DNA of 64,000 bases from assembly GCA_050084985.1 (NCBI GenBank), contig JBITNC010000001.1:97774001-97838000 (forward strand). Reading direction: 5' to 3'. Below, piece by piece: positions 46,401 through 57,960 of the stretch (positions within the stretch are counted from its first letter, which is position 1; each line of letters opens with the position of its first letter). Origin of the DNA: Nageia nagi. Its lineage: Eukaryota > Pinophyta. The position numbers and the translations under genes were made by a program. Below the pieces are notes generated by a model. That model was not told the origin of the DNA and did not search any database. It was given only the letters and a program-made list of their open reading frames with translations.

Positions 46401-47900
46401 AGATTGTGTTAGATAATGATTTATGATAAATAACCCACCAAGATAATTAAGAAAGTCATCTAAATGTAATATATGAGTAATCACCAATATCAATAATGAT
46501 AATTGAAAAGATAATACTAAGAAATGATAAAGGTATGATCAATTATGATAAAAGTTTCTAAGAAAAAGATACTTTCTAAAATCCTAATATATAAAACTAT
46601 ATTCAAACAATAAAATCAAGAAAGTGATCAAAGAAATATTTATGGATAAATAATAATACTCACAATACTAAATGATATGAGAATGATAAACAATGATAAA
46701 TAATGTAAAATTGGTATGCTTAATTATGATAAAAATGTTAAGCTAGATTAAACCTTGGCATGAATTAGCCTAGAAATGCATGTCTACATACTTACAAATA
46801 CAAAATGTAAGAAAATCATGCTAAATAAGGATACAAAAGCTCTAAGAATGCTCCAAATTATGCCTACATGCTTGTAATCACATGAAAACAAGCATATAAG
46901 GTGCAATAATATAATAAAATAGATAATTATATCTTAATCCATCATGGTGGGATGGGGTGAGATCACAATGTTGGAGTGTTTTGAAGGAGGGTTTCTTCAA
47001 AACCCTAAGAATTAGGCTAAAAGAGAATGCTAAGTGATTTGATATTAGTGCTTAAAGATTAAAGAAAAATAATATATTATTATGATATAAATGACTTAAT
47101 TGGTGCAAATAATATCATAAATGACCTTTTATAATTCTTTATTTTATAATCAATAGGTTAATTGCTTGATCTATAGGATCAATAGGTTAATTACCCAATC
47201 AATTGGCCAATTGCAATACTGATTATTTTGACCAATTTTGATCATGTTTATGATTTATGATTTAATATTGGTAAATATTGATGTTATGTAATTTTGAGGT
47301 GTCTACATTACTACTAAGAAATTATTATGATACTCTTAGCATTCATATATAGTAACTAATTTGTACCATTGAGCTATGAGTTGTAATAAGAACCTATGCT
47401 TATAAAAGGGAAATCATCATTTGAATACTAACCAAGTAGAAGGATATTTTTATGATAAATTTAAGTGTATTTAGTATACCTTAATTCAAGTGAGGAAAAA
47501 ATTTATTGACTCTTGTATGACCTTACTCAATTAGAAAACAAAAACAATATATCTTACTAAAAGCTTAGGGTGATGATGAAGGTAGGTATATTCCTATTTA
47601 CAAAATTTGATGTAAGTAGTGTGACACTCAAAGGAAGAAAAATCCTAATTATCAATTCTAAACTTGTCATTTAGTTTATATTAAGAATGCATCCATAATA
47701 TAGAAAGAACCTAAAAAGGTTAAACCCAATTGAATAAAGCTTCCATCAAATACATGGTTATGATTTTAAAAAAATAATGGGTATCATTTTGAGGACCATG
47801 ATAGAAGAAGAGAAAATAGGATTTCATATCACTAAGTAAGGCATGAAGACATTTCATACAGATGATTCAGGTGGATAAAGTAATGGGAGATATTTTGACA
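46401..47900. other. No gene recognised
   Basis: AT-rich with short GATAAT and AATGATAAA runs. Near 47150-47220 GATCAATAGGTTAATT is repeated. The possible LTR start TGTAGACACCTC lies on the minus strand at 47307. Confidence 0.5.
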
Positions 47901-47902
47901 CT

Positions 47903-48540
47903 ACATGGAGAAGCATGTATAAGAGCCATACATGTCTTATGAGGGAAAATGTGTAGATGAAAGTTTATTACTTTTAAATTATTAAAAAATATTATTATTT
48001 TATTTTTATGAGAAATCAACCCTTGTGGGGAATTTGCTTAGGCTACGATGTTATGCTCGAGGGGTATCTATTTCGTCATTTGAATTCACCCAGAAATTAC
48101 ATCAGACCTCATCCACACTTGTCATCATCCAACAAGGGTTACAATTATGTCTATTTGTTACATTCAGATACCCTCCATCCACAAGCTCCTCTAACATGCT
48201 AATATAAAAAGTCACTATCTAGATTTGTATATTTATTTTATAATACTAAATATTCAAATGAAAATCACATTACAACAAGTTCACTCAACACATATTTTTA
48301 TGGGTTTTTGTGTAATAAAACTAAATAATAAGATAAAACATCTTTTGTTAATAAATCTACAAAAGAAGGATTTTAACACATGGAAAAGCTTGTATAAGAG
48401 CATATATTTTAGGGGTGAATGTGTAAAAAAAAATTTATTAATTTTGAATTATCCATTTTATAATGCTAAATATTCAGAAGAAAATTTCGCATTGCAACAA
48501 ATTCCATCAGTGCATATTGTATGGGTTTTAGTGTAATAAT
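47903..48540. repeat. Direct repeats with an embedded complex segment
   Basis: ACATGGAGAAGCATGTATAAGAG at 47903 recurs as ACATGGAAAAGCTTGTATAAGAG at 48378. TTTATAATACTAAATATTCA at 48237 recurs at 48458, giving a basic unit near 221-245 bp. The first unit is split by a more complex segment (48000-48210) that reads open in two plus frames (48008-48202 and 48025-48207). I recognise no family in it. Confidence 0.6.
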
Positions 48541-48599
48541 AATATATAATAAAATGAAAGGTCTTTCATTATATATTCAACAAAGATAATTCACAACTT

Positions 48600-49250
48600 T
48601 TACTACAGCTTCTACACTAACACATAAAACATAACTGAAGAAAGCTTTGAATTCATCCAATAGCTGTGTTTTAGACTGAAGGCAACAATCATATTCAATA
48701 TGTTGTCAACTAATTCTAGAGAAGTCTCTTGCGTTAAGATCTTGAATTCGATCTTGGTATCCTTTCGTATAAATTGGAATTGAAATTAACAAGTTACTGC
48801 TGTTTACAGCATTTGAAAAAAATATACATACGTGCCATCTCTTATGGTGACGACAAACATCTTGTGTGTTTTCTAAGCAAAGTTATCTCCAATTAAGACT
48901 CTAAAGGCGTTTGCAACAGTTGGTGAAACGCTGGACTCCAACCTATAATATTATGAAAGGATAAATCGTTTTGGAAGTTGCATCTTGACAAGTAGAGCTT
49001 CACACGGCAAAATAAAGTCAACCACAATCTCTTCTAGAATCTTAAACCGAACTTTAGAAGTTACTTGAAACTTTGTATTTGAAGGCCTTGTTCAGAAATG
49101 GAAATGAAATAATTTCAGCAGGTCGAATCCTTTTGCCTTCTGTAGAGAATCATTGCCAGTTCAACATCTCACACCATTTTGACCATTTCCATTGAGGGGA
49201 GGAGTTCAAGCAATTTGGGTCCCAAGGAATCGTCACAATTATACTAGAAA
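48600..49250 (-). other. Unassigned, coding-like segment
   Basis: Composition is more balanced than its AT-rich surroundings. The minus strand contains several protein-like stretches in different frames: LLELLPSMEMVKMV (about 49200), VSPTVANAFRVLIGDNFA (about 48930), KMFVVTIRDGTYVY (about 48870) and RKDTKIEFKILTQETSLELV followed by DNILNMIVAFSLKH (about 48770-48690). They could be exons or debris of one host gene. I do not recognise the family, and no full exon with confident splice sites could be drawn. Confidence 0.35.
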
Positions 49251-50274
49251 AAAAGCATAATTCAGAATATGTAAATATATATAAGTATTAGCACTCATTA
49301 TTAATATTAAATTGATTCAGATAAGACATCTTTTAACTGAAAGATCAAGATTGCTATGGTTAATTTTCATAATCAATTTATTATAAAATTACTTGAATTT
49401 TACTATTTAATATATAATAATTATAATTTATACTTAAAATTAAATTAAAATTTATCTATTTTATTTATGTAAAATATATTTGAATTTAACATTTTGATTA
49501 AAGTTTTTTTTAATTAAATTATTTTTCAATGTTTTTATTATTATTTTTAAATATAAATATAAAAGTATAAAGTTCATGGAAGTTAGAGTTTGTAACAATC
49601 ATTCTTTTAACAATATCAAATCTATGGTTATAATAGATCAAATAATTTTTATAAATAAAATTTATACATGTTTAACATTTTCATTTGTAATTTTCAAAAA
49701 TAAAATCATTAAATAACTTAAATTTTACTATAAAATTTATACATTTTATCAATCCACTTTCAGTAGATAAATCATATGCTAAACAAAATTAAATAAAATA
49801 ATTGATAATATTTTCTATATAATTGTAAATTATAAGATTTGAAATTACTTTCAAAAATAAATGTGATTGAAGTTAAAATTTAATATGAATTTTCTAATTA
49901 AATTTTTAATGTGTTAAATTTATCATAATTCACATTAATTTTAAGAGTTTCTTCATGAATACTTTAAGGAAAGTAGTGATACCATATATTATTGACATCT
50001 CTTCATATGTAATAGATTATAAATTGATGAAGTTAGTTATGTTGTGACCTTCTTTCACATAGTGTCCCATATTCAAATCCTTAATAAAATTTCTTTCTTT
50101 CTTTCAACATCTCTTAAATTGTAATGAATTATAAACATATCACCATATATTGAATGATTAATGATGTCAAATTTAAAGAATATGAATTCCAAAAATGTAA
50201 TTGATTATTAAATGTTAAAAATATTTTTTGATGAAATTCTTCCATTTTTTTATATTTTTAAACATCATCCTTAA
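49251..50274. other. Very AT-rich non-coding DNA
   Basis: Dominated by A/T runs with only short frames; no gene seen. Confidence 0.7.
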
Positions 50275-50640
50275 AAAGGATCTCCACCTTCATAGAGAGA
50301 TCAGCGTTGCCTTGCCCTATACTTTTGGAAGACCTTCCTTCTTTGGAAGCGCCTCTTAGCATGCACATAACAGCCTACAGAGGAGCAACGAATCACATCC
50401 TTTTTTAGAGCCTCTTCCAGAGGGGACTCATCTCAAGGCATCGAGAGGATCAGCCACTCCCTCTCATACAGACCAAGAGATGCATTCAGGTTACCCAGGT
50501 CACACTAAGGGAGCTAGCATTAGTCTTTCCAACACACCCATGAGGCCCCCCAAGAAGGCCCCCATGGATTTTGTACTACCCATCCCTTAAAGTTCGAGTC
50601 TTCTCTTGTATGGTTTTACTAGCTTTGATTAGACTATTTC
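50275..50640. other. GC-richer island, unassigned
   Basis: A sharp rise in G+C between AT-rich flanks. One plus frame reads GSATPSHTDQEMHSGYPGHT then KGASISLSNTPMRPPKKAP before a stop, Pro/Ser/His-rich and without a known motif. It may be a fragment of a retroelement gag or linker. Confidence 0.4.
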
Positions 50641-51503
50641 TTTTGTTTGATTTAAAAGAAACTCAGTAGAAATTTTATTCATGTATTGTTCACTCTAATC
50701 CCATTGATTTCTTTTGATCACCTGAGAACACTTATATACTTTCTTTCTTTCTTTTCCATATTAAAATGATTTAATTTCAATTTTCATCAAGTAATTTATA
50801 TACATATTTAATTCTATAAATATCTTGAAATAATTAAAATCTTTTGATAATCCTTTGATTGTTAATAAAAAATATTATATAATTGATTTTTTTTTTTAAA
50901 CATCTTTTCTACTAAATAAAAGTTCAAATCTTTGAAACAACCACTAAGATAAGCCTCCTCTAAAATCAAATAACTGCAAGTTATTATCAAGTTCACTTTT
51001 ACCAAATCTCTTCTATGCTCACTTGACATCTTTCTTCTACTCATTTAGCAAGCGAGAGAGACTGGTTAAAGGGGGAATGCATTCAAAAGCTTCAATGAAG
51101 AATTTCCAATCCCAGAAGTCTCAACCCTGCTCGGCAGACAATTGAAATTTTTCCGTAGAGTGACCATCAAGGGACGCAACAGACGAGAGTATTTGACCAT
51201 TTATGAAAACCAACTAACATTTAGGTTTATGTTCAATCATATTCTACTGTCAATTGAGTGTTTGAATTCAGGGAGTTGTCATTACAGGTTTCGTCTCTTC
51301 TTGATTAACATGATCTTCTATTAAAACAATTCAATTATAATTTCTGTTTCTTCTAGATCCTTGATTAAAACGAGCTGAAGAAAACTATCTAAAGCTCGAG
51401 GTTGAAAACGCTATTCTACCTGCCTAACACTCAACCAAGTCGGATTTATCTTAATCTACTATCTCTACTCAAAGATCTTCTATCGATAAAAACCTTCTCT
51501 TTA
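50641..51503. other. Upstream flank of the GMC locus
   Basis: Moderately AT-rich, becoming more complex after 51040. No confident gene. The 60-codon frames at 50862-51044 (-) and 51142-51324 (+) lack recognisable motifs. Confidence 0.4.
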
Positions 51504-51806
51504 TCAAAACACTAAATCCTTGGAGTTACCAAAGTCTTCTTTGTAAATCGTTGGCCATTGGTTAATTGGATCTTCGGACACTAAAGTCTTATTTGTTAGA
51601 TCTTCCGGCACCAACTCAGACGATCCATACAAAAAGTTATAGGCGCTAGCAACAGCGTAGCCAAAGGACTTTCTTGCCCACTTTGATAGAAAACTATAAG
51701 CTGTCATAATCCCGAATTTGATAAAGAAAACATTGCAACATCCCTGCAAATTCACGATCTTGGCCGCTCCACGCGTGAAAAAGATACTTAGGCAAATGGC
51801 AATCAA
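51504..51806 (-). CDS. Hypothetical protein, antisense to the GMC gene start
   Basis: A 100-codon frame on the minus strand whose first 11 bases overlap the first exon of the GMC gene. Composition is protein-like: a moderately hydrophobic N-terminal half (KFGIMTAYSFLSKWARKSFG, ASAYNFLYG) and an acidic, polar C-terminal half (ELVPEDLTNKTLVSEDPINQ, YKEDFGNSKDLVF). A putative splice acceptor (AATTTGCAG before GGATG) lies about 55 codons... upstream of the acidic half, near 51740, so the true N-terminus may be a different exon. No family recognised. It may be a small host gene, head-to-head with the GMC gene, or chance. Confidence 0.3.
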   Translation of the reverse strand: MIAICLSIFFTRGAAKIVNLQGCCNVFFIKFGIMTAYSFLSKWARKSFGYAVASAYNFLYGSSELVPEDLTNKTLVSEDPINQWPTIYKEDFGNSKDLVF

Positions 51807-53836
51807 AGCTATCGCAACCTTAGTCCTCCTTCTGCTTGGAAATCCTGCTTTCCTTTGCGTTTCAGGTACAATTTTTCATTCGCTCTGTTCAGTCCAATTT
51901 CTGTATTTCCTTCCATGATGGTTTTTTTTTCTTCATTGGTGCGCAGAGGGAAGTAGAGGAAATTATCCGTTTGTAAAAGAGACAAACAAGAATGCTGTTT
52001 GGGAGTCGCACTATGATTATATAATCGTTGGCGGAGGAACGGCGGGCTGTCCTCTCGCAGCCACACTTTCGCAAAACGCCACGGTGCTCCTTCTCGAAAG
52101 AGGTGGATCTCCCTTCGGAAACAACAACATCTTGAGGATCGAGAATTTTTTTGTGAATCTCCTGGACTGCTTTTCACCTCGGTCGTCCACGCAGGCGTTT
52201 GTTTCGGAAGATGGGGTGTTAAATCAGAGAGCGAGAGTATTGGGAGGCGGAACATGCCTCAACGCTGGATTCTACAGCCGTGCAAGTCCTCAAGAGATTG
52301 AGGCCATGGGATTGGAACCCAAACTGGTGAGCGATTCATATCACTGGGTAGAAAATGTAATGGCGCATAAACCCGCCCAAAATGAATGGCAGAAAGCGGT
52401 GGCACAAGGTCTGGTGGAGAGTGGGGTGACGCCTTTCAATGGGTTTACGTATGATCACATTCCTGGGACTAAAATCGGTGGAACCATCTTCAATCAGACT
52501 GGAGATCGTTCTACTGCGGCTGACATTCTTGCGCTGGCGAATCCCAAGACGCTTACGGTTTTGCTTTATGCAAGCGTGCAACGCGTTCTCTTTGAGAACG
52601 AAGGTAAGATGAACGCGCAGGCTTTCTTATATACGTTAGAAGATATCATTGAGTTTGAGAAGATAATATTATTGTTATGTTTATTTCTAGAATTATTTTG
52701 AGAATGTGAAAGCATAAGCTCCATATTTCCTATGCCTGATCTATATTTAGTATTTAATTTATCATGTGCACAGGAAACGGAAAGCCGAAAGCCTGCGGTG
52801 TTGTATTCACCGATGCAGATGGTATTGAGAAGCATGTGTTTTTGAATGAAGGAAAGAGCGAAGTAATAATATCCGCAGGGGCTTTAGGAAGCCCGCAGTT
52901 GCTTATGCTTAGCGGAATTGGTCCTGTTGAGGAGTTGAAATCTTTCGGAATTAAGGTGGTGTTGGATCAGCCCGCTGTTGGGCAAGGTATGGCCGACAAC
53001 CCCTTGAACTTCTTAGTGGTTCTCACTTACGTTCCTCTCGATACATCTCTCGCTCAAACAGTGGGCATCACAAACTATGGATACTACATCGAAACATTGA
53101 ATGGAATTAAATTATCCAAAGAGGTATATACGTACATAAACACACATTTTCGAAAATTAGAAATGTCATTGTGCTTCTAACAGTGATGTATGTTTGTTTT
53201 GGAAACACAGATAGATATTAGAAATGCAGCACTTATATTCGAGAAAGTGGCACGACCTAAATCCAAGGGTTATCTGAGATTGAAGAACACCGAAGTTGCA
53301 GACAACCCGATTGTGAGATTCAACTACTTACAGGACCCTAATGACCTCGAAACCTGCGTGCAGGGAGTAAGGACCATGCTGAATGTCGTTAAAACCAAAC
53401 CCATAAAAGAACTCGTATTCCCTCACATTACCCTTCCCTGATTATGAATTTCACCTTTGAAATTCCCAATAACTTTAATACTGGGTGGGATATCGATAAC
53501 ATTGTGTTAGAGAAGTTCTGCAAGGATACAGTGAGAACGATCTGGCACTACCATGGGGGATGTCAGGTGGGAAGTGTAGTTGATGAGGAGTACAGGGTAA
53601 TTGGGGTGGAGAGTGTTAGAGTGATTGATGGCTCCACATTCCTCTTCTCTCCTGGAACGAATCCTCAAGCTACTGTCATGATGCTTGGCAGGTACTTCAT
53701 CATTTTTTGTTCATCTCATACGGTTTCATTCATTACAAGTGATGTTTTTTCTTAGTTATAAATGGTGTATTGTGATTACAGATATATGGGAGTAAGAATT
53801 CTCAAAGAACGATTAGGTCCCTCAGGAGGAGTATGA
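51796..53836 (+). pseudogene. HOTHEAD-like GMC oxidoreductase, frame-disrupted
   Basis: FAD-dependent glucose-methanol-choline oxidoreductase of the plant HOTHEAD / mandelonitrile-lyase-like group, which acts on alcohols in the secretory or extracellular space. Exons: 51796-51865, 51947-52603, 52774-53123, 53211-53691, 53782-53836; all four introns are GT-AG and phases join cleanly. Residues 1-23 form a signal peptide. The Rossmann motif YDYIIVGGGTAGCPLAATL is at about 46-64 with Glu74 after the next strand. GMC signatures are RARVLGGGTCLNAGFYSRA and SAGALGSPQLLMLSGIG (276-292). The catalytic WHYHGG (53543) and the NPQATVMM region lie in the last third. Two defects: exon 4 shifts frame near 53437-53461 with a stop at 53439, cutting the protein to about 435 residues before the catalytic His; and about 55 residues expected between exons 3 and 4 are missing. 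The family call is firm; pseudogene status is inferred and could be partly sequencing error. Confidence 0.88.
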
Positions 53837-53877
53837 TAAATAACGCGATCCAAACTATTTAGCAGTGGATAAATTGT

Positions 53878-53925
53878 AATAAACCAGAAATTTGGGATTT
53901 CGTTGTCAAGTGATTGACGAATAAA
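53878..53925 (+). terminator. Poly(A) signals downstream of the GMC gene
   Basis: AATAAA at 53878-53883 and again at 53920-53925, 42 and 84 bases after the stop codon at 53834-53836, the usual distance for a plant 3' UTR. Confidence 0.5.
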
Positions 53926-55094
53926 CACACGTCATAGCTTCTATTTTTGTTCTTCTTGCTCTAAAATATGAATTGTAAAATGTATTTCTTGATACAACGG
54001 GGCCTTCCAAATCTTAAATGCACAGATTACATAATATGCATTGGAAATTATTATAACGAATCGAAAGATCAATGGAGGATAATTCATAGAAAAAATATAA
54101 AATGTGTATATGGTCATATATATGGTATGATCCTTATAACAAATAGATAGAAAATAAAAAATCACCTTTTGAAAGCAAAAGGTATTATAGACATCCACAT
54201 AATCTTAATAATGTGCATGACATCTATTTTCTTCTCGTTTCCATTACTAATTGGAATTTTTGATGTTGATTTCTATTTGTAACATGTTGAAATTGATTTA
54301 TGTTAGAAAACATTGTTAGTTAATACATCATACAATGATAATGAAATGGTTTAAGTAATGTAATATAAAGGTAAAGTAATATTCTTAAGAAGTTGAGGAG
54401 ATATTTATTTATCTATATCCTCGATTTTGATTTGTTTTAGATTTTTTTGATGTAATGTGTATAAAATAATTTATCTAAAATAGTTGTTATATTTCTTTAG
54501 AAAATATTATCATATTAAAATGTTTTAATGATTATAAGAATATTGAAATAGTTTCTAATTATTAATATTTCGAATGTGTGGATCTAGATTTTGATTTCAC
54601 TTGTTCCTTATTAGTTTACTTTTTAAACTCGTAGAATGCAAGTTAAGGTATAATATCAACTTTTATGAATAAAAGGTCTACTTTAATTTGTCATGTTCCT
54701 TGATGATAGTCAAAACTTGTTAAGAAGAAAATTAAATGAAAATATGCCTTTCAATATAGGAGACATATCATGTAACAAGAAATAATACAATCTTTCATTA
54801 TTTGGCATAATCAATTGCAAGTCCAAGTCTAAGAGAAATCTAGTATACTAATATATATCTCAATTACATGAATGATGTCTTTCTAAATTCATTCATGTAA
54901 TTTTTTTATGTTATGGATGGTAGGGAAATTTTATATTATTTGACCAAGGTGGCAACAATAAAGGATTGACCAAAAACCAAGATATAGATAATTATGATAA
55001 GCTTCATTAGTGTAATATGATATTTAAGGAATTTTATTCAAGATTTTTTACACACAACAACCCTACTTCTCAAGTTGTTATAGAAAAAGAAGAG
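53926..55094. other. No gene recognised
   Basis: AT-rich DNA between the GMC locus and the Gypsy fragment. Confidence 0.6.
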
Positions 55095-56298
55095 CATATT
55101 GTGGGATAAAGAGTAGGAGGAAGAATTATAGAGACTAAAAGATAATATCTACAAAGCATCAATCTTATCCATATCAGATATAAAAATACAATTTGAAGTG
55201 AAGATTGATGCATCCAACCATGCCATGAGAGCAATACTACATCAAGGTAACAAATCAATATGTTACCATTCTAAGTTATTTTTTGGAGCTATACTTAGCT
55301 ATAACATATTTGATAAGAAATTATATGCTTTGGTACAAGTTATAAAGAAATGGTAAAACTAACTAATGAGGAATGAAATGGTAATGCATACTAATCATGA
55401 ACACTTCAAGTGTTTATGAACTCAAAGAAAGTTACAATAAGTTGATCATTCTAAATGGATTGGTTTTCTATAGTAATTTAATATCTTAACTAAATAAATA
55501 AGGGGTAAAAATAAAAAATTATATTAATATGATGTTCTATACTCTATACTCTAATCAAACTTGCATCAATAGTTATGAAAAATGAACTATTTCCATTAGA
55601 TTAGTATAGGCAAAAATATGAGGAGGAAGAATTCATAGGCAAATGTAGGGAGTTAAATATTGAAGAGAAATCTAAATCATTGGAACAATACCAATTAGAG
55701 GGAAGAATACTATTCAAATTCAAAGAGAATTATATATCAAAAGAAGATAACTAGATATAATTGATGCAAAAGAATATTTAGAATGTACAAGATAATGACA
55801 AATTTATAAAGGCATATGTACTAGTAAAATATGTAGAATGAGATTGTTAAATTCATCTAGGGTCCCCAAATATGCGATATCATTAAACTTGATCACTAAA
55901 TTGGGATTGCACACTCCTCTACCAATTCCTAACTGACAATAGAAAATCATCTCTATGGATTTTCCAAGTGGCTTGTTAACCACTAGAAAAAAGAATGATT
56001 ATATGTTTGTAATAATACATAGATTTACTAAGAAGATTGTTATCATTATTTTTTAAGATAATTATAACAATAGAAGGGGTAATAAACCTATTTTTCTAAT
56101 ATATATTCATACACTTTGGACTATCTAATAATATCATTAATTATAGAGATACTAGGTTCCTTAATAAGTTTTGGAATATGCTTTGCTAAACATTGAACTC
56201 TAAGTTGAAAAGGTATACATCATTTCATTCATATATTGATGGTTAGGATGAGGTCATTGATTAGACCTTAGAACATCTATTGAAGGGTTATAATAAAA
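55095..56298 (+). pseudogene. Gypsy RNase H and integrase fragment
   Basis: RNase H-type region: RLKDNIYKASILSISDIKIQ, then FEVKIDASNHAMRAILHQG, ICYHSKLFFGAILSY, DKKLYALVQVIKKW (55140-55360), HTNHEHFKCL and DHSKWIGFL. The connection domain and zinc region are decayed (55560-55860). Integrase core: PLPIPN, ISMDFPSGLLTTRKKNDYMF (about 55950), then VIIHRFTKK, followed by LNKFWNMLC, LNSKLKRYTSFHS and LEHLLKGYNK near 56280. The frame ends abruptly at 56298 where repeat family F begins. It differs from the first Gypsy element and is of the type with a VDRFSKM-like core. Stops abound. Confidence 0.85.
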
Positions 56299-57300
56299 GG
56301 GTGAGTGCAAGAAGTTGGGTCCACTTTAGGGCAAAAAAGTGGAAGTGTTTTCTTTAATTTTCAAGTTTGGGCATGATTGATCTCAAAATTTGAAGCACTT
56401 AAATATAGAATCATGAAAAATATCATTGCATTGAAAATGTAGTGCTCAAAGTCTAGTTTTCAAATATGTAATTTATTCCAATATCCAAATAATAGAAATT
56501 AAATTTTTATAGGGATGAACAATAACCACTTTTAAAAATATACTATTTTAATACCATACCATGCACGTGTCTATCATGCATAATTTGACCAAAATGAAGC
56601 TATTTTTTAAAATCATTTTAGGCATAGATACTATGATATTGAAGCTTATCCTTGATATTTTTCTAGAACTTTTTTCTGATTTTTTTTATTAATTTTGTAT
56701 CGATCATGTTTGTTGTTTCGAAAAGTGCTTCTTTTTGTCATGAATAATTTAACCTTAACTTAATTTTTATTTTTATTTTTTCTTATAAATAATTCTTTGA
56801 AGCTTTTCCCTATATAATGCTTTTTCTTAAATCCAAAAAAATATTTAAATAATAGGATAACCTCATATTTGAAGTATATGGACCATTTTTACTAAAAAAT
56901 AATTGAAAAATATAAAATATTATCTAATTGTAAAAAAATGAATATTTTAAATCTACACTCTTTAATTTATAATGGGTTTTAATTTCATGAAAATCTTCTA
57001 CCGAAAACTCCATTAAACATATATCTGAAGTTAATATTTTCTATCAAAATTACACAAACACATGCTTGTAGGTCCAAGGCTAAGGGTTGGCTCACCAAGC
57101 CTTTTTTAAGCCTAAAAATGAGGTTGAATTGGAGATTCAAATATCAAGATCTCAATATTTAACACTAAGAAAATGCATGTATTATAGTTTCAAATATCGA
57201 GAATCCAATTTAAAATCAGAATCTCGATATTTATTAGGATCTTGAACCTAAATCAAGATACTAATTTTAATTTATTAAAATTGGGATCCTATTTTTTTTT
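56299..57300 (+). repeat. Dispersed repeat family F, copy b
   Basis: Starts GGGTGAGTGCAAGAAGTTGG at 56299, exactly where the Gypsy integrase reading is interrupted. Landmarks: TGATCTCAAAATTTGAAGCA, ATCATGAAAAATATCATTGC, CCATACCATGCACGTGTCTA, GGTCCAAGGCTAAGGGTTGG, then a tail with ATATCAAGATCTC, ATATCGAGAATCC and AATCTCGATATTT. Non-coding. The right end is approximate. Confidence 0.78.
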
Positions 57301-57720
57301 ATATTGAGTTTTAACTTCACACACTTCCCCATAAAGTGAACTCAACTTCTTACTTTTACCCAAAAGGAATCCCAATACCTAGGATGATAGTTTACCCTAT
57401 ATTTAATAATACTAGAATAGAGCAATATAGCCATTTATGTATCTTTCTCCATATTAGTTTTTACCTCATTCATCCTTTGATGGAGTTTTCAAAAACTATT
57501 TTAAGGAATAAGAGAGCATTATGTTGGACGATAATTGGGTACTTAAATTCATTCAATGAATTCAACTTAATCATTAAAAGTTAGAAGAAGATTTAAAATG
57601 AACTTATCAAAATTGTAAGTAGCCCATGATTAACATTAGACTATACATCAATTCCAATTTATATATTTGATGTAGATTCATCTAATCAAGGAGAATTTAC
57701 AAGATTTAGGTAAGAAATTA
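57301..57720. other. No gene recognised
   Basis: AT-rich. The 82-codon frame 57336-57584 has no recognisable motif and no Gypsy integrase continuation was found after repeat F. Confidence 0.5.
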
Positions 57721-57955
57721 TACTATATCAAAAACCACTTTTGGTGGTAGTTTATAACCACCATTAAAGTCCTTTATAGGTAGTCATCTATCTGCTATCT
57801 ATGATCTCATCATTAATAGTTGACTCCCTATGGTGGCAATTAATAAGTGCCCATGTATAGTTATATAAATTATCATTGAAATACATATGGAGGTAGCTAT
57901 TCACCACCCCAATAGACTATAAAGTGGTAGTTTAAAGTTGTTATCAAATAATTAC
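57721..57955. mobile_element. CACTA-like terminal/subterminal sequence
   Basis: TACTATATCAAAAACCACTT followed by TTGGTGGTAGTTTATAACCA and CCATTAAAG resembles the terminal plus subterminal organisation of plant CACTA (EnSpm) elements. The motif GGTGGTAGTT or its complement recurs across ~230 bp (57746, 57890-57960). The first base of CACTA is T here. No transposase is present, so at most a small derivative or a broken end. Confidence 0.4.
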
Positions 57956-57960
57956 TTTTA

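Noticed and set aside
51809-52255. 148-codon minus-strand ORF
   Set aside because: It lies antisense to exons 1-2 and intron 1 of the GMC gene, whose plus-strand reading has all family motifs; this is a shadow frame.
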